From NCBI RefSeq assembly GCF_018614055.1, contig NZ_JAGGPB010000074.1, positions 28,849 to 92,848 on the forward strand: a stretch of DNA of 64,000 nucleotides. Reading direction: 5' to 3'. The DNA is from Streptomyces sp. ISL-98 (lineage in GTDB: Bacteria > Actinomycetota > Actinomycetes > Streptomycetales > Streptomycetaceae). Under the pieces are notes generated by a model that saw only the letters and a list, made by a program, of their open reading frames with translations, did not search any database and was not told where the DNA came from. Numbering within the stretch: the first letter of the stretch is position 1; each line of letters begins with the position of its first letter. Position numbers and translations under genes: made by a program. This document shows positions 1 to 9,434 of the stretch, piece after piece.

Positions 1-942
1 AAGAAGGAGTGGCTGCGCGAGGCCAAGGACTTCGTCAACCCGGTCATCGAGGGCCTCTGGAAGCCCGAGCGGATGAAGACGGCGAAGGACCCTGCGAAGA
101 CGATGGCCGCCGGTGACGCCTCCGGTGGTCAGGGCGTCTCCGACCCGGAGCCCCGCCCCGTGAAGGCCGAGCGGGAAAAGACCCCGTACCACGACCACGC
201 GGCCCCGGTCGGCAAGGTCTTCTTCGACTCCCCCAAGGGCTCGATGGTCTGCTCCGCGACCGTCATCAAGGACCCGAAGAACCCGGGCAAGTCCAACCTC
301 GTGTGGACCGCCGGACACTGCGTCCACGCGGGCCAGGGCGGCGGCTGGTACCGCAACATCGCCTTCGTCCCGTCGTACAACGACCTGGGCAAGTCCCCTG
401 CCGCGCTGGAGAACGCCCAGCAGCACGAGATCTCCCCGTACGGCATCTACTGGGCCGACTGGGTCTCCACCTCCGGTGAGTGGATCAACGACGGCGGTCC
501 GACGGGCGGCGAGGGTGCTCCGTACGACTACGCCGTCATGCATGTGAAGCCGGAGAAGGGCGGCAAGTCCCTCGAGGAGACCGTAGGCAATGCCCTGCCG
601 GTCAACTTCGACGCTCCCGACACCAAGCGGATCAGCGCGATGGGCGCCTGGGGCTACCCGGCCGCGCCCCCGTACGACGGCCTGATCATGCACAAGTGCG
701 TGGACCGTCCGACCCGCCTGTCGATCAGCCCCGCCACGCCCACGATGCACCGCATCGGCTGCAGCATGACCGGTGGCTCCTCCGGCGGCGGCTGGTTCGC
801 CACTCAGCCGGACGGCAAGCTGGCTCTGGTCTCCAACACCTCGATCGGCCCGGTCACTTCGGGCTGGCTCGCGGGTCCGCGCCTGGGCAAGGGAGCCGAG
901 CAGATCTTCACCGCGATGAGCGAGAAGTACGGCAGCAAGTAG
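1..942 (+). CDS. Secreted trypsin/V8-like serine protease (5' end outside window)
   Basis: The reading frame is already open at base 1, so the start codon and any signal peptide lie upstream; an internal ATG at 73 should not be taken as the start. The chymotrypsin-fold triad is visible: His in WTAGHCVHAG (about bases 307-336), Asp in APYDYAVMHV (about 517-546) and Ser in MTGGSSGGGW (about 766-795). This is the pattern of S1/S6-type extracellular endopeptidases of the glutamyl-endopeptidase-like group common in Streptomyces. The Lys/Pro/Ala-rich stretch before the catalytic domain looks like a propeptide or linker. It presumably acts outside the cell on protein substrates. Followed at once by a strong terminator, it is a single gene or the end of an operon. 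Confidence 0.85.
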   Translation, partial: KKEWLREAKDFVNPVIEGLWKPERMKTAKDPAKTMAAGDASGGQGVSDPEPRPVKAEREKTPYHDHAAPVGKVFFDSPKGSMVCSATVIKDPKNPGKSNLVWTAGHCVHAGQGGGWYRNIAFVPSYNDLGKSPAALENAQQHEISPYGIYWADWVSTSGEWINDGGPTGGEGAPYDYAVMHVKPEKGGKSLEETVGNALPVNFDAPDTKRISAMGAWGYPAAPPYDGLIMHKCVDRPTRLSISPATPTMHRIGCSMTGGSSGGGWFATQPDGKLALVSNTSIGPVTSGWLAGPRLGKGAEQIFTAMSEKYGSK

Positions 943-973
943 CAGCCGCGCAACGCATCGCGCGCCGCACAGC

Positions 974-1014
974 CCGAAGGCCCGCCCCCTCACAACGAGG
1001 GGGCGGGCCTTCGG
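974..1014. terminator. Bidirectional terminator between protease and hflX
   Basis: A perfect 18-bp stem (974-991 pairing with 997-1014) closes a 5-nt ACAAC loop. It lies between two convergent genes, 31 bp after the protease stop and 13 bp before the hflX stop, so it can serve both. Confidence 0.85.
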
Positions 1015-1027
1015 CCTTGCTCAGTTC

Positions 1028-2527
1028 TCAGCCGGCCACCGGCACATACGGCGCCAGCTCTGCCGCCAGCTCCTCGTGCACGCGCACCTTGACCAGTGTG
1101 CCCTCCGGGGTGTGCTCCTCGGAGATCATCTCGCCTTCGGCGTGCGCCCGCGAGACAAGACCGCCGCGCGTGTACGGCACGAGTGCCTCGATCTCGACCT
1201 CGGGCCTGGGCAGTTCGGAGTCGATCAGGGCCAGCAGCTCCGCCATGCCCGCGCCCGTACGGGCCGACACCGCGATCGCGTGCCGCTCGATGCGCAGCAG
1301 TCGCTGCAGTACGAGCGGATCTGCCGCGTCCGCCTTGTTGATCACCACGATCTCGGGCACGTCCGTCGCGCCGACATCACGGATCACTTCCCGTACGGCC
1401 GCCAGCTGCTCGTCCGGCGCCGGGTGCGAACCGTCCACCACGTGCAGGATGAGGTCGGAGTCGCCGACCTCCTCCATCGTGGAGCGGAACGCCTCGACGA
1501 GGTGGTGCGGCAGGTGCCGTACGAACCCGACGGTGTCCGCGAGCGTGTAGATCCGCCCGCTAGGTGTCTCCGCACGGCGCACGGTCGGGTCGAGGGTGGC
1601 GAACAGCGCGTTCTCCACCAGCACGCCCGCGCCCGTAAGCCGGTTGAGCAGGGACGACTTGCCCGCGTTCGTGTATCCGGCGATCGCGACCGAGGGCACC
1701 TTGTTGCGCTTGCGCTCCTGCCGCTTGATGTCGCGGCCCGTCTTCATCTCCGCGATCTCCCGGCGCATCTTCGCCATCTTCTCGCGGATCCGCCGACGGT
1801 CCGTCTCGATCTTGGTCTCACCGGGACCACGGGTTGCCATGCCGCCACCGCCGCCGGAACCGGCGCCACCCATCTGACGGGACAGCGACTGACCCCAGCC
1901 GCGCAGTCGCGGCAGCATGTACTGCATCTGCGCGAGCGCGACCTGTGCCTTGCCCTCTCGGGACTTGGCGTGCTGGGCGAAGATGTCCAGGATCAGTGCG
2001 GTGCGGTCGACCACCTTGACCTTGACGACGTCTTCGAGATGAATGAGCTGGCCGGGGCTGAGCTCACCGTCGCAGACGACGGTGTCGGCCCCGGTTTCGA
2101 GGACGATGTCGCGCAGCTCCTGTGCCTTGCCCGAGCCGATGTACGTGGCCGGGTCCGGCTTGTCACGACGCTGGATCACACCGTCGAGCACCAGGGCACC
2201 CGCCGTCTCGGCGAGCGCGGCCAGCTCCGCGAGGGAGTTGTCCGCGTCCTGCACGGTCCCCGAGGTCCAGACGCCGACCAGCACCACACGCTCCAGGCGC
2301 AGCTGCCGGTACTCGACCTCTGTGACGTCCTCGAGCTCGGTGGAGAGGCCGGCCACGCGTCGCAGCGCGGCGCGCTCCGAGCGCTCGTACTGCTCGCCGT
2401 CCCGCTCCCCGTCGATCTCGTGGCTCCAGGCGACGTCCTCTTCCATCAGGGCATCGGCCCGAAGGCTCTCGGTCAGGTTCTCCGTGAAGCTCTGCGCGTC
2501 CTTGGAAGGGGAAGAAGAGGAGGTCAT
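1028..2527 (-). CDS. hflX: GTPase HflX, ribosome-associated
   Basis: 499-residue member of the HflX branch of translation-factor GTPases, which split or rescue stalled 50S/70S ribosomes under heat or antibiotic stress. The N-terminal glycine-rich domain is followed by a Gly-rich linker (GGAGSGGGGGMATRGPGETK), then the G domain: G1 GYTNAGKSS near residue 287, G3 DTVGF and G4 NKAD. A long acidic N-terminal extension is typical of actinobacterial HflX. The ATG at 2527 is preceded by AAGGATCC, a good ribosome binding site. About 180 bp separate it from the upstream M1 peptidase, so it probably has its own promoter. Confidence 0.95.
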   Translation of the reverse strand: MTSSSSPSKDAQSFTENLTESLRADALMEEDVAWSHEIDGERDGEQYERSERAALRRVAGLSTELEDVTEVEYRQLRLERVVLVGVWTSGTVQDADNSLAELAALAETAGALVLDGVIQRRDKPDPATYIGSGKAQELRDIVLETGADTVVCDGELSPGQLIHLEDVVKVKVVDRTALILDIFAQHAKSREGKAQVALAQMQYMLPRLRGWGQSLSRQMGGAGSGGGGGMATRGPGETKIETDRRRIREKMAKMRREIAEMKTGRDIKRQERKRNKVPSVAIAGYTNAGKSSLLNRLTGAGVLVENALFATLDPTVRRAETPSGRIYTLADTVGFVRHLPHHLVEAFRSTMEEVGDSDLILHVVDGSHPAPDEQLAAVREVIRDVGATDVPEIVVINKADAADPLVLQRLLRIERHAIAVSARTGAGMAELLALIDSELPRPEVEIEALVPYTRGGLVSRAHAEGEMISEEHTPEGTLVKVRVHEELAAELAPYVPVAG

Positions 2528-2707
2528 TGGATCCTTACGTCGATAGGGTCAATAGAAAAGTCCGTTACAGCAGTCACAACGCGTGACGAGCCCGGAAGAT
2601 TCCCGAAGAGTTCCGAGGTCTCCCGCACCACCGTCCCGGCCGCGCTGCCGACCCGTTGATAGTGGCACGGTGCGCCCCGGGCCGTCACTCCGGTTTTCCG
2701 TGCGGCG

Positions 2708-4168
2708 TCAGCCCTTCGCGGGCGCCGGCCCGCTCCGCCATTCCGGGTGACCCGGCATCGGCGGCGTCTTCTCTCCGTACAGCCACTTCTGGAAGAACCC
2801 GGACAGGTCCCGCCCGGCGAGCCGGGAGGCCAGCCCCATGAAGTCGCGCGTTGTCGCGGTGGCGTCACTGTGGTCACGGACCCACTGCCGCTCCAGCTGC
2901 CCGAAGGCGTCCTCCCCGATCTCCTGGCGCAGTGCGTAGAGCACCAAGGCGCTGCCGTCGTAGACGACCGGCCGGAAGAGGCTGATCTTCTGGCCGGGGG
3001 CGGGGGGCTTGGGTGCGGCGGGCGGGCCGGCGTCCGCCCGCCACCCGTCCGACTGCATGTACGCGCTGCGCATCCTCGCCTCCAGTGACCGCCCCGCGTG
3101 CTCCTGGGAGTACAGGGTCTCGTACCAGGAGGCGTGTCCTTCGCTGAGCCACAGGTCGGACCAGGTGCGCGGCGAGACGCTGTTGCCGAACCACTGGTGC
3201 GCCAGCTCGTGCACCATGATCGATTCGACGTACCAGGCCGGGAACCCGCGACGGGTGAACAGTGACCGTTCGAAGAGCGACAGCGTCTGTGTCTCCAGCT
3301 CGAAGCCGGTCTCCGCGTCGGCCACGAGCAGGCCGTACGTCTCGAAGGGATAGCGGCCGACCTGCCGCTCCATCCACTCCACCTGTCCCGGTGTCTTCTT
3401 CAGCCACGGTTCGAGCAGCTCGCGGTCCGCCGTCGGCACCACATCCCGTACGGGCAGCCCGTGCGGCCCGTTCCTGTGCACCACGGTCGAGCGGCCGAGA
3501 GAGACCTGGGCGAGTTCGGTGGCCATGGGGTGGCCGGTCCGGTACGCCCAGGTGGTACGGCCGGACGCGTTTACTGGCTCCCCTGCCGGCAGGCCGTTGG
3601 CCACTGCCGTGATGCCCTTGGGGGCGGTGACACGGAAGGTGAAGTACGCCTTGTCGGCAGGGTGGTCATTGCACGGAAAGACGCGGTGGGCGGCGTCGGC
3701 CTGGTTGGCCATGGCCAGACCGTCGCGGGTGCGCACCCAGCCGCTGTCCTCGCCCCTCTTGGCGGCCGGGTCGCTGGTGTGCTTCACCGTGATCGACAGG
3801 GGCCCGGACCGCCGCACCGGTTCGGCGGGTGTGACGACCAGGTCCTCACCCGTGGAGGTGAAGTCTGCGCGGTCTCCGTTCACCTCGACCGACGTGACTG
3901 TGCCGCGCGCGAAGTCGAGGTTGACCCGGTCGAGGCGTTCCTTGGCAAGGGCATCGATTTTCGTGACGGCGTCCAGCGGCTTGCTGTTGCTGCCGCCGTA
4001 CGTGAAGGCAATGTCGTACGAGAGGACGTCGTAGCCGGGGTTTCCCAGGTGCGGGAAGAGCGGATCGCCGATGCCGAGCGGCACAGGCGGGGGCAGAGTC
4101 GCGGCGATGAGGGCGGCCGATGCGCCGGTCAGCAGGGCGCCACGCAGGCGCCGGGATGTAAGTAGCAT
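2708..4168 (-). CDS. M1 family zinc metallopeptidase, secreted
   Basis: 486-residue aminopeptidase N-like protein. The zinc site is clear: HELAHQWFGN near residue 320, with the third ligand Glu in LWLSEGHASW about 19 residues later. The N-terminus (basic MLLTSRRLRG, then hydrophobic AALIAATLPP) reads as a signal peptide, so it likely cleaves peptides outside the membrane. It is shorter than full aminopeptidase N because it lacks the long C-terminal helical domain, as is usual for Streptomyces secreted M1 enzymes. The GAMEN exopeptidase motif is not recognisable in canonical form; the equivalent region reads ETGFELETQT, so substrate mode is uncertain. It starts with rare codons (CTA, CTT, ACA), which may slow early translation. 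Confidence 0.88.
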   Translation of the reverse strand: MLLTSRRLRGALLTGASAALIAATLPPPVPLGIGDPLFPHLGNPGYDVLSYDIAFTYGGSNSKPLDAVTKIDALAKERLDRVNLDFARGTVTSVEVNGDRADFTSTGEDLVVTPAEPVRRSGPLSITVKHTSDPAAKRGEDSGWVRTRDGLAMANQADAAHRVFPCNDHPADKAYFTFRVTAPKGITAVANGLPAGEPVNASGRTTWAYRTGHPMATELAQVSLGRSTVVHRNGPHGLPVRDVVPTADRELLEPWLKKTPGQVEWMERQVGRYPFETYGLLVADAETGFELETQTLSLFERSLFTRRGFPAWYVESIMVHELAHQWFGNSVSPRTWSDLWLSEGHASWYETLYSQEHAGRSLEARMRSAYMQSDGWRADAGPPAAPKPPAPGQKISLFRPVVYDGSALVLYALRQEIGEDAFGQLERQWVRDHSDATATTRDFMGLASRLAGRDLSGFFQKWLYGEKTPPMPGHPEWRSGPAPAKG

Positions 4169-4244
4169 GAATTACCGCTACCAACATGCGCCGCACCGAA
4201 CGCGAGGCGTTCATCGCACCCACCCGAAAGAGCGGTGCGTTCGA

Positions 4245-6356
4245 TCAAGCCGTCGCGGGATGCTGAGCGCGGCTCACGTCGTACACACCGGGCACCTCTC
4301 GCATCGCGCGCATAAGCCCCGGGAGGCCTCCCGCGTCCGGGAGTTGGAGTGTGTATGTGTGCCTGACGCGCTGCTCGCTCGGCGGTTCGACGGTGGCCGA
4401 GACGACGGCCGCACCGGCCGTGGCGATGGCCTCGGTCAGATCGGCGAGGAGCCGGGGCCGTCCGAACGACTCGGCGACCAGGGTGACCCGGCAGTCGCCC
4501 GTGGCCAGCCAGCGCACCCCGACGCGCTCCCGCCCCCGGGCCTCCATCCGGCCCACCGCCGGGCACTCCTCCCGGTGCACCGTGACGACGCCGCCGCGCA
4601 CGGCGAAGCCGGTGACGGCGTCGGGTGGTACGGGCGTACAGCAGCCCGCGAGCCGTACGGTCGCGTCCGGCAGGTCCACGACGGCGTTCTCGACAGCCGG
4701 GCGCCCCGAATGGGCGACGGGCGGCGCAGGCGCGGCGGTTCCTCCCGCGGTCCGGGGCTCCGTCGGCTGCCCGCCGGAGGTGCGGACTTCGCTCTCCGGG
4801 TGGGTGGCGAGCCAGCCGGTGATGGGGATCCGCGCGGCGGGCGTACGGGCGTGGTCGAGCCAGTCGGGCGAGGGACCTGAGCCGCTGTCGTGGGCGAGCA
4901 GCAGCTGCACCGTGTCACCGTCGCTGAGGACGGTGCTGAGCGTCGCCAGGCGGCCGTTGACGCGCGCGCCGATGCAGCCGTGCGCCGCCTCGCCGTACTG
5001 CGCGTACGCCGCGTCCACACAGCTCGCACCGGCCGGCAGCCCCAGCGTGCCGCCGTCCGAGCGGAACACGGTGATCTCCCCGTCCTGCGCCAGGTCCGCC
5101 CGCAGCGATGTCCAGAAGGTGTCCGGGTCGGGTGTGGACTCCTGCCACTCCAGCAGCCGGGAGAGCCAGCCCGGACGGGTGGGGTCGGCGCGCTCGCCCT
5201 CGACGGCGGGCTCGGGGCCCTCGGTCGGCGCGTACGGATTGCCGAGGGCTACGACGCCCGCCTCCGCCACCTTGTGCATCTGGTGCGTACGGATGAGGAT
5301 TTCGGCGACCTGGCCGTCCGGGCTCGCGACCGCTGTGTGCAGCGACTGGTAGAGGTTGAATTTGGGCGTCGCGATGAAGTCCTTGAATTCGGAGATCACC
5401 GGTGTGAAGCAGGTGTGCAGTTCGCCGAGTACGCCGTAGCAGTCGGCGTCCTCTCCGACGAGGACCAGCAGGCGGCCGAAGTCCGTGCCGCGCAGTTCAC
5501 CGCGTTTGAGCCTGACGCGGTGCACGGAGACGAAGTGCCGTGGCCTGACGAGCACTTCGGCCGCCAGGTCAGCGTCCCGCAGTACGTCTCTGACCTCCTC
5601 CGCGATGACGCCCAGGGGGTCCCCCTCGGTGGTGTCGGCGGCGATGAGGGCGCGGGTGTTCTCGTACTCCTCGGGGTGGAGGATCGCGAAGACGAGGTCT
5701 TCCAGCTCGGTCTTGAGGGCCTGTACGCCGAGGCGCTCGGCAAGGGGGATCAGGACGTCGCGGGTGACCTTGGCGATGCGGGCCTGCTTCTCGGGGCGCA
5801 TGACGCCGAGAGTGCGCATGTTGTGCAGGCGGTCGGCGAGTTTGATGGACATGACCCGGACGTCGTTGCCGGTCGCCACGAGCATCTTGCGGAAGGTCTC
5901 GGGCTCGGCGGCAGCGCCGTAGTCGACCTTTTCGAGTTTCGTCACGCCGTCGACGAGGAAGCAGACCTCTTCGCCGAATTGTGTCCGCACTTGATCGAGC
6001 GTCACATCGGTGTCTTCGACGGTGTCGTGGAGGAGTGCCGCGGTCAGTGTGGTGGTCTCGGCGCCGAGTTCGGCGAGGATCAGCGTCACGGCAAGCGGGT
6101 GCGTGATGTACGGCTCGCCGCTCTTGCGCATCTGTCCCCGGTGCGAGGACTCCGCCAGTACGTACGCCCTGCGCAGGATGGTGAGATCGGCGTCGGGGTG
6201 GTGGGCGCGGTGGGCTTCCGCGACATGGCCGATGGCGTCGGGCAGCCGGTCCCGCGATGTGGGCCCGAGGGCGACACGGCCGAGCCTGCGGATGTCGATC
6301 CTGGCGCGAGCGCGCCTGCGGCTGGGGGCACCAGGATTGGTGGCCTCTGCACTCAT
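4245..6356 (-). CDS. rshA: RelA/SpoT homologue RshA (second (p)ppGpp synthetase/hydrolase)
   Basis: 703-residue Rel-family protein with HD hydrolase, synthetase, TGS and C-terminal ACT domains. ATG at 6356 is chosen because GGAGGTG lies just upstream; an upstream in-frame start at 6440 has no such support. The HD domain looks intact (THPLAV, LLHDTVEDTD near residue 110, KLADRLHNMRT). The synthetase domain is diverged: RPRH replaces the usual RPKH, SEFKDFIA replaces GRFKDYIA, and the HW pair after the HxxAExG motif is replaced by ALGN, although YQSLHT and the Glu of the xIRT motif remain. This fits the secondary Rel of Streptomyces (RshA) rather than the main RelA, which is normally encoded elsewhere. 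Hydrolase activity is likely; synthetase strength is uncertain. Confidence 0.9.
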   Translation of the reverse strand: MSAEATNPGAPSRRRARARIDIRRLGRVALGPTSRDRLPDAIGHVAEAHRAHHPDADLTILRRAYVLAESSHRGQMRKSGEPYITHPLAVTLILAELGAETTTLTAALLHDTVEDTDVTLDQVRTQFGEEVCFLVDGVTKLEKVDYGAAAEPETFRKMLVATGNDVRVMSIKLADRLHNMRTLGVMRPEKQARIAKVTRDVLIPLAERLGVQALKTELEDLVFAILHPEEYENTRALIAADTTEGDPLGVIAEEVRDVLRDADLAAEVLVRPRHFVSVHRVRLKRGELRGTDFGRLLVLVGEDADCYGVLGELHTCFTPVISEFKDFIATPKFNLYQSLHTAVASPDGQVAEILIRTHQMHKVAEAGVVALGNPYAPTEGPEPAVEGERADPTRPGWLSRLLEWQESTPDPDTFWTSLRADLAQDGEITVFRSDGGTLGLPAGASCVDAAYAQYGEAAHGCIGARVNGRLATLSTVLSDGDTVQLLLAHDSGSGPSPDWLDHARTPAARIPITGWLATHPESEVRTSGGQPTEPRTAGGTAAPAPPVAHSGRPAVENAVVDLPDATVRLAGCCTPVPPDAVTGFAVRGGVVTVHREECPAVGRMEARGRERVGVRWLATGDCRVTLVAESFGRPRLLADLTEAIATAGAAVVSATVEPPSEQRVRHTYTLQLPDAGGLPGLMRAMREVPGVYDVSRAQHPATA

Positions 6357-6526
6357 GGGGCACCTCCGGGCAGCGTCGACCGGAGGCGGACGGGTGGACC
6401 CGCGTCCCCAGCCGGTGCTTGATGCTACCGAGCCCACCACGCGCTGCAGTCCCGCTCTCGCTCAGCGTGAACCGGATCACCCATTCGAGCGAAGCTCTAT
6501 GCGACACCCGTTTCCTGAGCTGTTTC

Positions 6527-7405
6527 CTACCGGGCGGTGGCGAGCCAGTCGGGGTCGATCGTGCCGTGGGCCACGATCACGGCCGGGCCGGTCATCTCGA
6601 TGGCTCCGTCGGGGTGCTCGGTGATCACCAGGCGCCCGCCGGGGACGTCCACGGTGTACGCCACGGGGGTGCCGGTGGCGGAGGGGTCGGCTCCGTCCCG
6701 GCGGGCCGCCGCGACGGCGACGGCGCAGGTGCCCGTACCGCAGGATCGGGTTTCGCCGGAGCCGCGCTCGTGCACGCGCATCGCGACGTGGCGGGGGCCG
6801 CGGTCGACGACGAACTCGACGTTGACACCCTCCGGATAGGCCGAGGCGGGGGTGAAGGACGGTGCGGTGAACAGGTCGCCCGCGTGCTCCAGGTCGTCGA
6901 CGAAGGCAACAGCGTGCGGATTGCCCATGTTCACGTTGAGGGCGGGCCACTCGCGGGCCCCGACGGAGACCGTGACGTCGCCTTCCGGGAGCACGGCCCG
7001 GCCCATGGAAACGGTGATCTCGCCGCCCGCGTCCGGCTTGGCGATGTGGACCCGCTTGATGCCGCCCCTGGTCGCGACCGCCAGGTCGCCCTCGCCGGCG
7101 AGGCCTGCGCGCTGCAGGTAGCGGGCGAAGACGCGGACGCCGTTGCCGCACATCTCGGCGATCGAGCCGTCGGCGTTGCGGTAGTCCATGAACCACTCCG
7201 CCGCGTCGGCCATCGACTGCGCCTCGGGGTGCGCGGCGGACCGTACGACATGCAGCAGACCGTCGCCGCCGATGCCGGCCCTGCGGTCGCAGAGTCTCGC
7301 GACGAGAGACGCGGGCAGGTCGACGGTGTTGTCCGGGTCCGGGACGATCACGAAGTCGTTCTCGGTCCCGTGGCCCTTGAGGAAAGCGATCGGCGAAGTG
7401 CTCAC
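6527..7405 (-). CDS. dapF: Diaminopimelate epimerase
   Basis: 292-residue DapF, which interconverts LL- and meso-diaminopimelate for lysine and peptidoglycan synthesis in the cytoplasm. Both catalytic cysteines are present: EMCGNGVRVF and RSCGTGTCAV. Streptomyces walls use LL-DAP, so the enzyme mainly supplies the meso form for lysine. Start is GTG at 7405. A TACGAT box ends 7 nt before this codon and no ribosome binding site is visible, so the mRNA may be leaderless. It is separated from rshA by about 170 bp. Confidence 0.96.
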   Translation of the reverse strand: MSTSPIAFLKGHGTENDFVIVPDPDNTVDLPASLVARLCDRRAGIGGDGLLHVVRSAAHPEAQSMADAAEWFMDYRNADGSIAEMCGNGVRVFARYLQRAGLAGEGDLAVATRGGIKRVHIAKPDAGGEITVSMGRAVLPEGDVTVSVGAREWPALNVNMGNPHAVAFVDDLEHAGDLFTAPSFTPASAYPEGVNVEFVVDRGPRHVAMRVHERGSGETRSCGTGTCAVAVAAARRDGADPSATGTPVAYTVDVPGGRLVITEHPDGAIEMTGPAVIVAHGTIDPDWLATAR

Positions 7406-7412
7406 GGCGTCA

Positions 7413-7418
7413 ATCGTA
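7413..7418 (-). promoter_or_regulatory. Possible -10 box for leaderless dapF transcript
   Basis: TACGAT on the minus strand with exactly 7 nt between it and the GTG start of dapF, the spacing expected when transcription starts at or next to the start codon. The -35 region is weak, so this is a suggestion only. Confidence 0.35.
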
Positions 7419-7485
7419 CGGGGCGGGTACGACAGCCGGTCGGCCGGTGAGGCCGTCAGCGGGGCAGCCGGTGCGTGGCAGCCGG

Positions 7486-7923
7486 TCAGCGGAGCCGGGC
7501 CACGCGCCAGACGGCCAGCGCGACAAGCCCCGCGCCCACGGCGACGTACAGCGCGATCATCCGCCAGTCGGAGCGCTTGCCCGAGTCCTTGGACGGCAGG
7601 CCCGGCCAGGTGTGTCCGACGCGGCGGGCGGCCATCATGCCCCAGCCCGCGGCACAGCAGCTGATCAGCAGTCCCAGCATGGCGACGACCGCTCCGCCGT
7701 CGCCGAATTCGAAGGCGAGCGGGAAGGCGAACATCAGGGAGCCCATCGCGGCGAGTCCCACGATCGGCGCGAGCTGCCAGATCCGCAGACGTCGCTGCGG
7801 TCGCAGTTCGACCTCGACCTCGGCACCCGGATCGGTCCCGGCCGCCACGTCCTGCTCGTCCGGCCCGTCGGGGCTCAACCGGTCCGGATCTTCCTGTGCT
7901 CTGTCACGAGGGCCGGCTTCCAT
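7486..7923 (-). CDS. Small membrane protein, unknown function
   Basis: 145-residue protein with an acidic, charged N-terminus (about 45 residues) followed by about three predicted membrane segments: APIVGLAAMGSLMFAFPLAF, VVAMLGLLISCCAAGWGMMA and MIALYVAVGAGLVALAVW. ATG at 7923 is preferred because GGGAGG lies upstream of it; a longer in-frame start at 7992 has no such site. It sits between miaA and dapF on the same strand and may be co-transcribed with miaA (stop-to-start gap about 110 bp). I do not recognise a characterised family. It resembles conserved streptomycete membrane proteins of unknown role. Confidence 0.7.
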   Translation of the reverse strand: MEAGPRDRAQEDPDRLSPDGPDEQDVAAGTDPGAEVEVELRPQRRLRIWQLAPIVGLAAMGSLMFAFPLAFEFGDGGAVVAMLGLLISCCAAGWGMMAARRVGHTWPGLPSKDSGKRSDWRMIALYVAVGAGLVALAVWRVARLR

Positions 7924-8030
7924 CGCCACGCGCCCTCCCAACTTGGACTCCACTGGTCGATCGAAGCTTGATGATGGCACGGGCCCAGGCACCCTGATGA
8001 CGGGCGGAGCGTCCCGATGCCATCACGTGA

Positions 8031-8969
8031 TCAGGCTGTAACCGCTCGTTCGACCAACGCCAGCGCCCGATGCGGGAGTTCTGAGCGGTCCTCGGCCGCG
8101 CCGCTCAGCCAGTGCACACGGGGGTCCCGGCGGAACCAGGAGTCCTGACGGCGCGCGAATCGCTTGGTGGCGCGCACGGTCTCGGCGCGCGCCTCCTCCT
8201 CGGTGCACTCACCCGCCAGAGCGGCCAGCACCTGCTGATACCCGAGTGCGCGCGCCGCGGTACGCCCCTCCCGCAGCCCCTGCGCCTCCAGCGTCCGCAC
8301 CTCGTCCACGAGCCCCGCCTCCCACATGCGGTCGACCCGAACGGTGATGCGCTCGTCGAGTTCGGGGCGGGCCACGTCGACGCCGATCTGGAAGGTGTCG
8401 TACACCGGGTCGGGTCCGGGAAGATTGGCCGTAAATGGCTTACCGGTGATTTCGATCACTTCGAGTGCGCGGACGATACGGCGGCCGTTGCTCGGCAGGA
8501 TGGCGCGGCCGGCGTCGGGGTCGGCAACGGCGAGCCGGGCGTGCAGCACGCCGGGGCCGCGCAGCGTCAGCTCGTCCTCCAGGCGGGCCCGTACGGCGGG
8601 GTCGGTGCCGGGGAATTCGAGGGCGTCGATGGCCCCTCGTACGTACAGCCCCGAGCCGCCGACAAGGACGGGCGTACGGCCTTCGGCGAGCAGCCGGTCG
8701 ATCTCCGCGCGGGCGAGCCTCTGGTACTCCGCGACGCTCGCCGCCTCGGTGACGTCCCAGATGTCGAGGAGGTGGTGCGGGATGCCGCCGCGCTCTTCGG
8801 GCGTCAGCTTGGCGGTGCCGATATCCATCCCCCGGTAGAGCTGCATGGAGTCGGCGTTGACGACCTCTCCGCCGAAATGCTGGGCAAGGGCGACGCCCAG
8901 ATCGGACTTTCCGGCTGCCGTGGGGCCGACAACGGCGATGACCCGCGGTGCGGGAGCTGCAGTTCTCAC
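8031..8969 (-). CDS. miaA: tRNA dimethylallyltransferase MiaA
   Basis: 312-residue enzyme that transfers dimethylallyl to N6 of A37 in tRNAs reading UNN codons; MiaB, encoded at 10745-12232, then methylthiolates this base. The P-loop VGPTAAGKSDL is near the N-terminus, followed by the DSMQLYRGMDIGTAK substrate motif and the C-terminal motif with ATKRFARRQ. GTG at 8969 gives the usual MiaA length; the frame stays open upstream to 9131 but that extension does not resemble the family. Confidence 0.95.
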   Translation of the reverse strand: MRTAAPAPRVIAVVGPTAAGKSDLGVALAQHFGGEVVNADSMQLYRGMDIGTAKLTPEERGGIPHHLLDIWDVTEAASVAEYQRLARAEIDRLLAEGRTPVLVGGSGLYVRGAIDALEFPGTDPAVRARLEDELTLRGPGVLHARLAVADPDAGRAILPSNGRRIVRALEVIEITGKPFTANLPGPDPVYDTFQIGVDVARPELDERITVRVDRMWEAGLVDEVRTLEAQGLREGRTAARALGYQQVLAALAGECTEEEARAETVRATKRFARRQDSWFRRDPRVHWLSGAAEDRSELPHRALALVERAVTA

Positions 8970-9152
8970 TGCCCCAGTCTCGCAAACCCCGGGGCCCCTC
9001 CCCGAACGAGCGACGTGACGGCACGCGTCCGGGTTCGTTGCCTGTTGCGAGGTTCCGACCGCCGGTTTACGGACCGGTGCCCCCGGGCGACGCAATGAGC
9101 CGCTCCGGACAGGCGCGGACTTCGCCCACACGAGTAAGGTAATGGAGTAGAT

Positions 9153-9410
9153 ATGGGCGTTTTTTCAAGGTTTCGCCGCAAGTCCAAGGACGCCGCTGAG
9201 GCGTCAACCGAGGAGGCACAGGCCGCCACGCTGACGGCCGAATCCGCCGAGGAAGCGGAAGTGGAAGGACCGGAAGCCGCAGAAGCAGCCGAAAAGGCCG
9301 CCGAGGATTCCGATGACGCTTCCGCTGCCGCCGACGGTGTGGAGATTCCGAAGCAGCAGTCTGCGGAGGAAGCGGCAGACAGCGAGGCCGGAGAGAGCGC
9401 CCGTAAGTAG
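9153..9410 (+). CDS. Small acidic Ala/Glu-rich protein, unknown function
   Basis: 85 residues: a short basic head (MGVFSRFRRKSK) followed by a low-complexity acidic tail of Ala, Glu, Asp and Ser that is probably disordered. ATG at 9153 is preceded by GGAG. It lies 24 bp upstream of the antitoxin-family gene at 9435 on the same strand and is probably co-transcribed with it. The basic amphipathic head with acidic tail might bind membrane or nucleic acid, but nothing shows function. Similar proteins occur at this spot in other streptomycetes (from memory). Confidence 0.65.
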   Translation: MGVFSRFRRKSKDAAEASTEEAQAATLTAESAEEAEVEGPEAAEAAEKAAEDSDDASAAADGVEIPKQQSAEEAADSEAGESARK

Positions 9411-9434
9411 TCCTCCGAAGAGCGAAGGTGTTCC

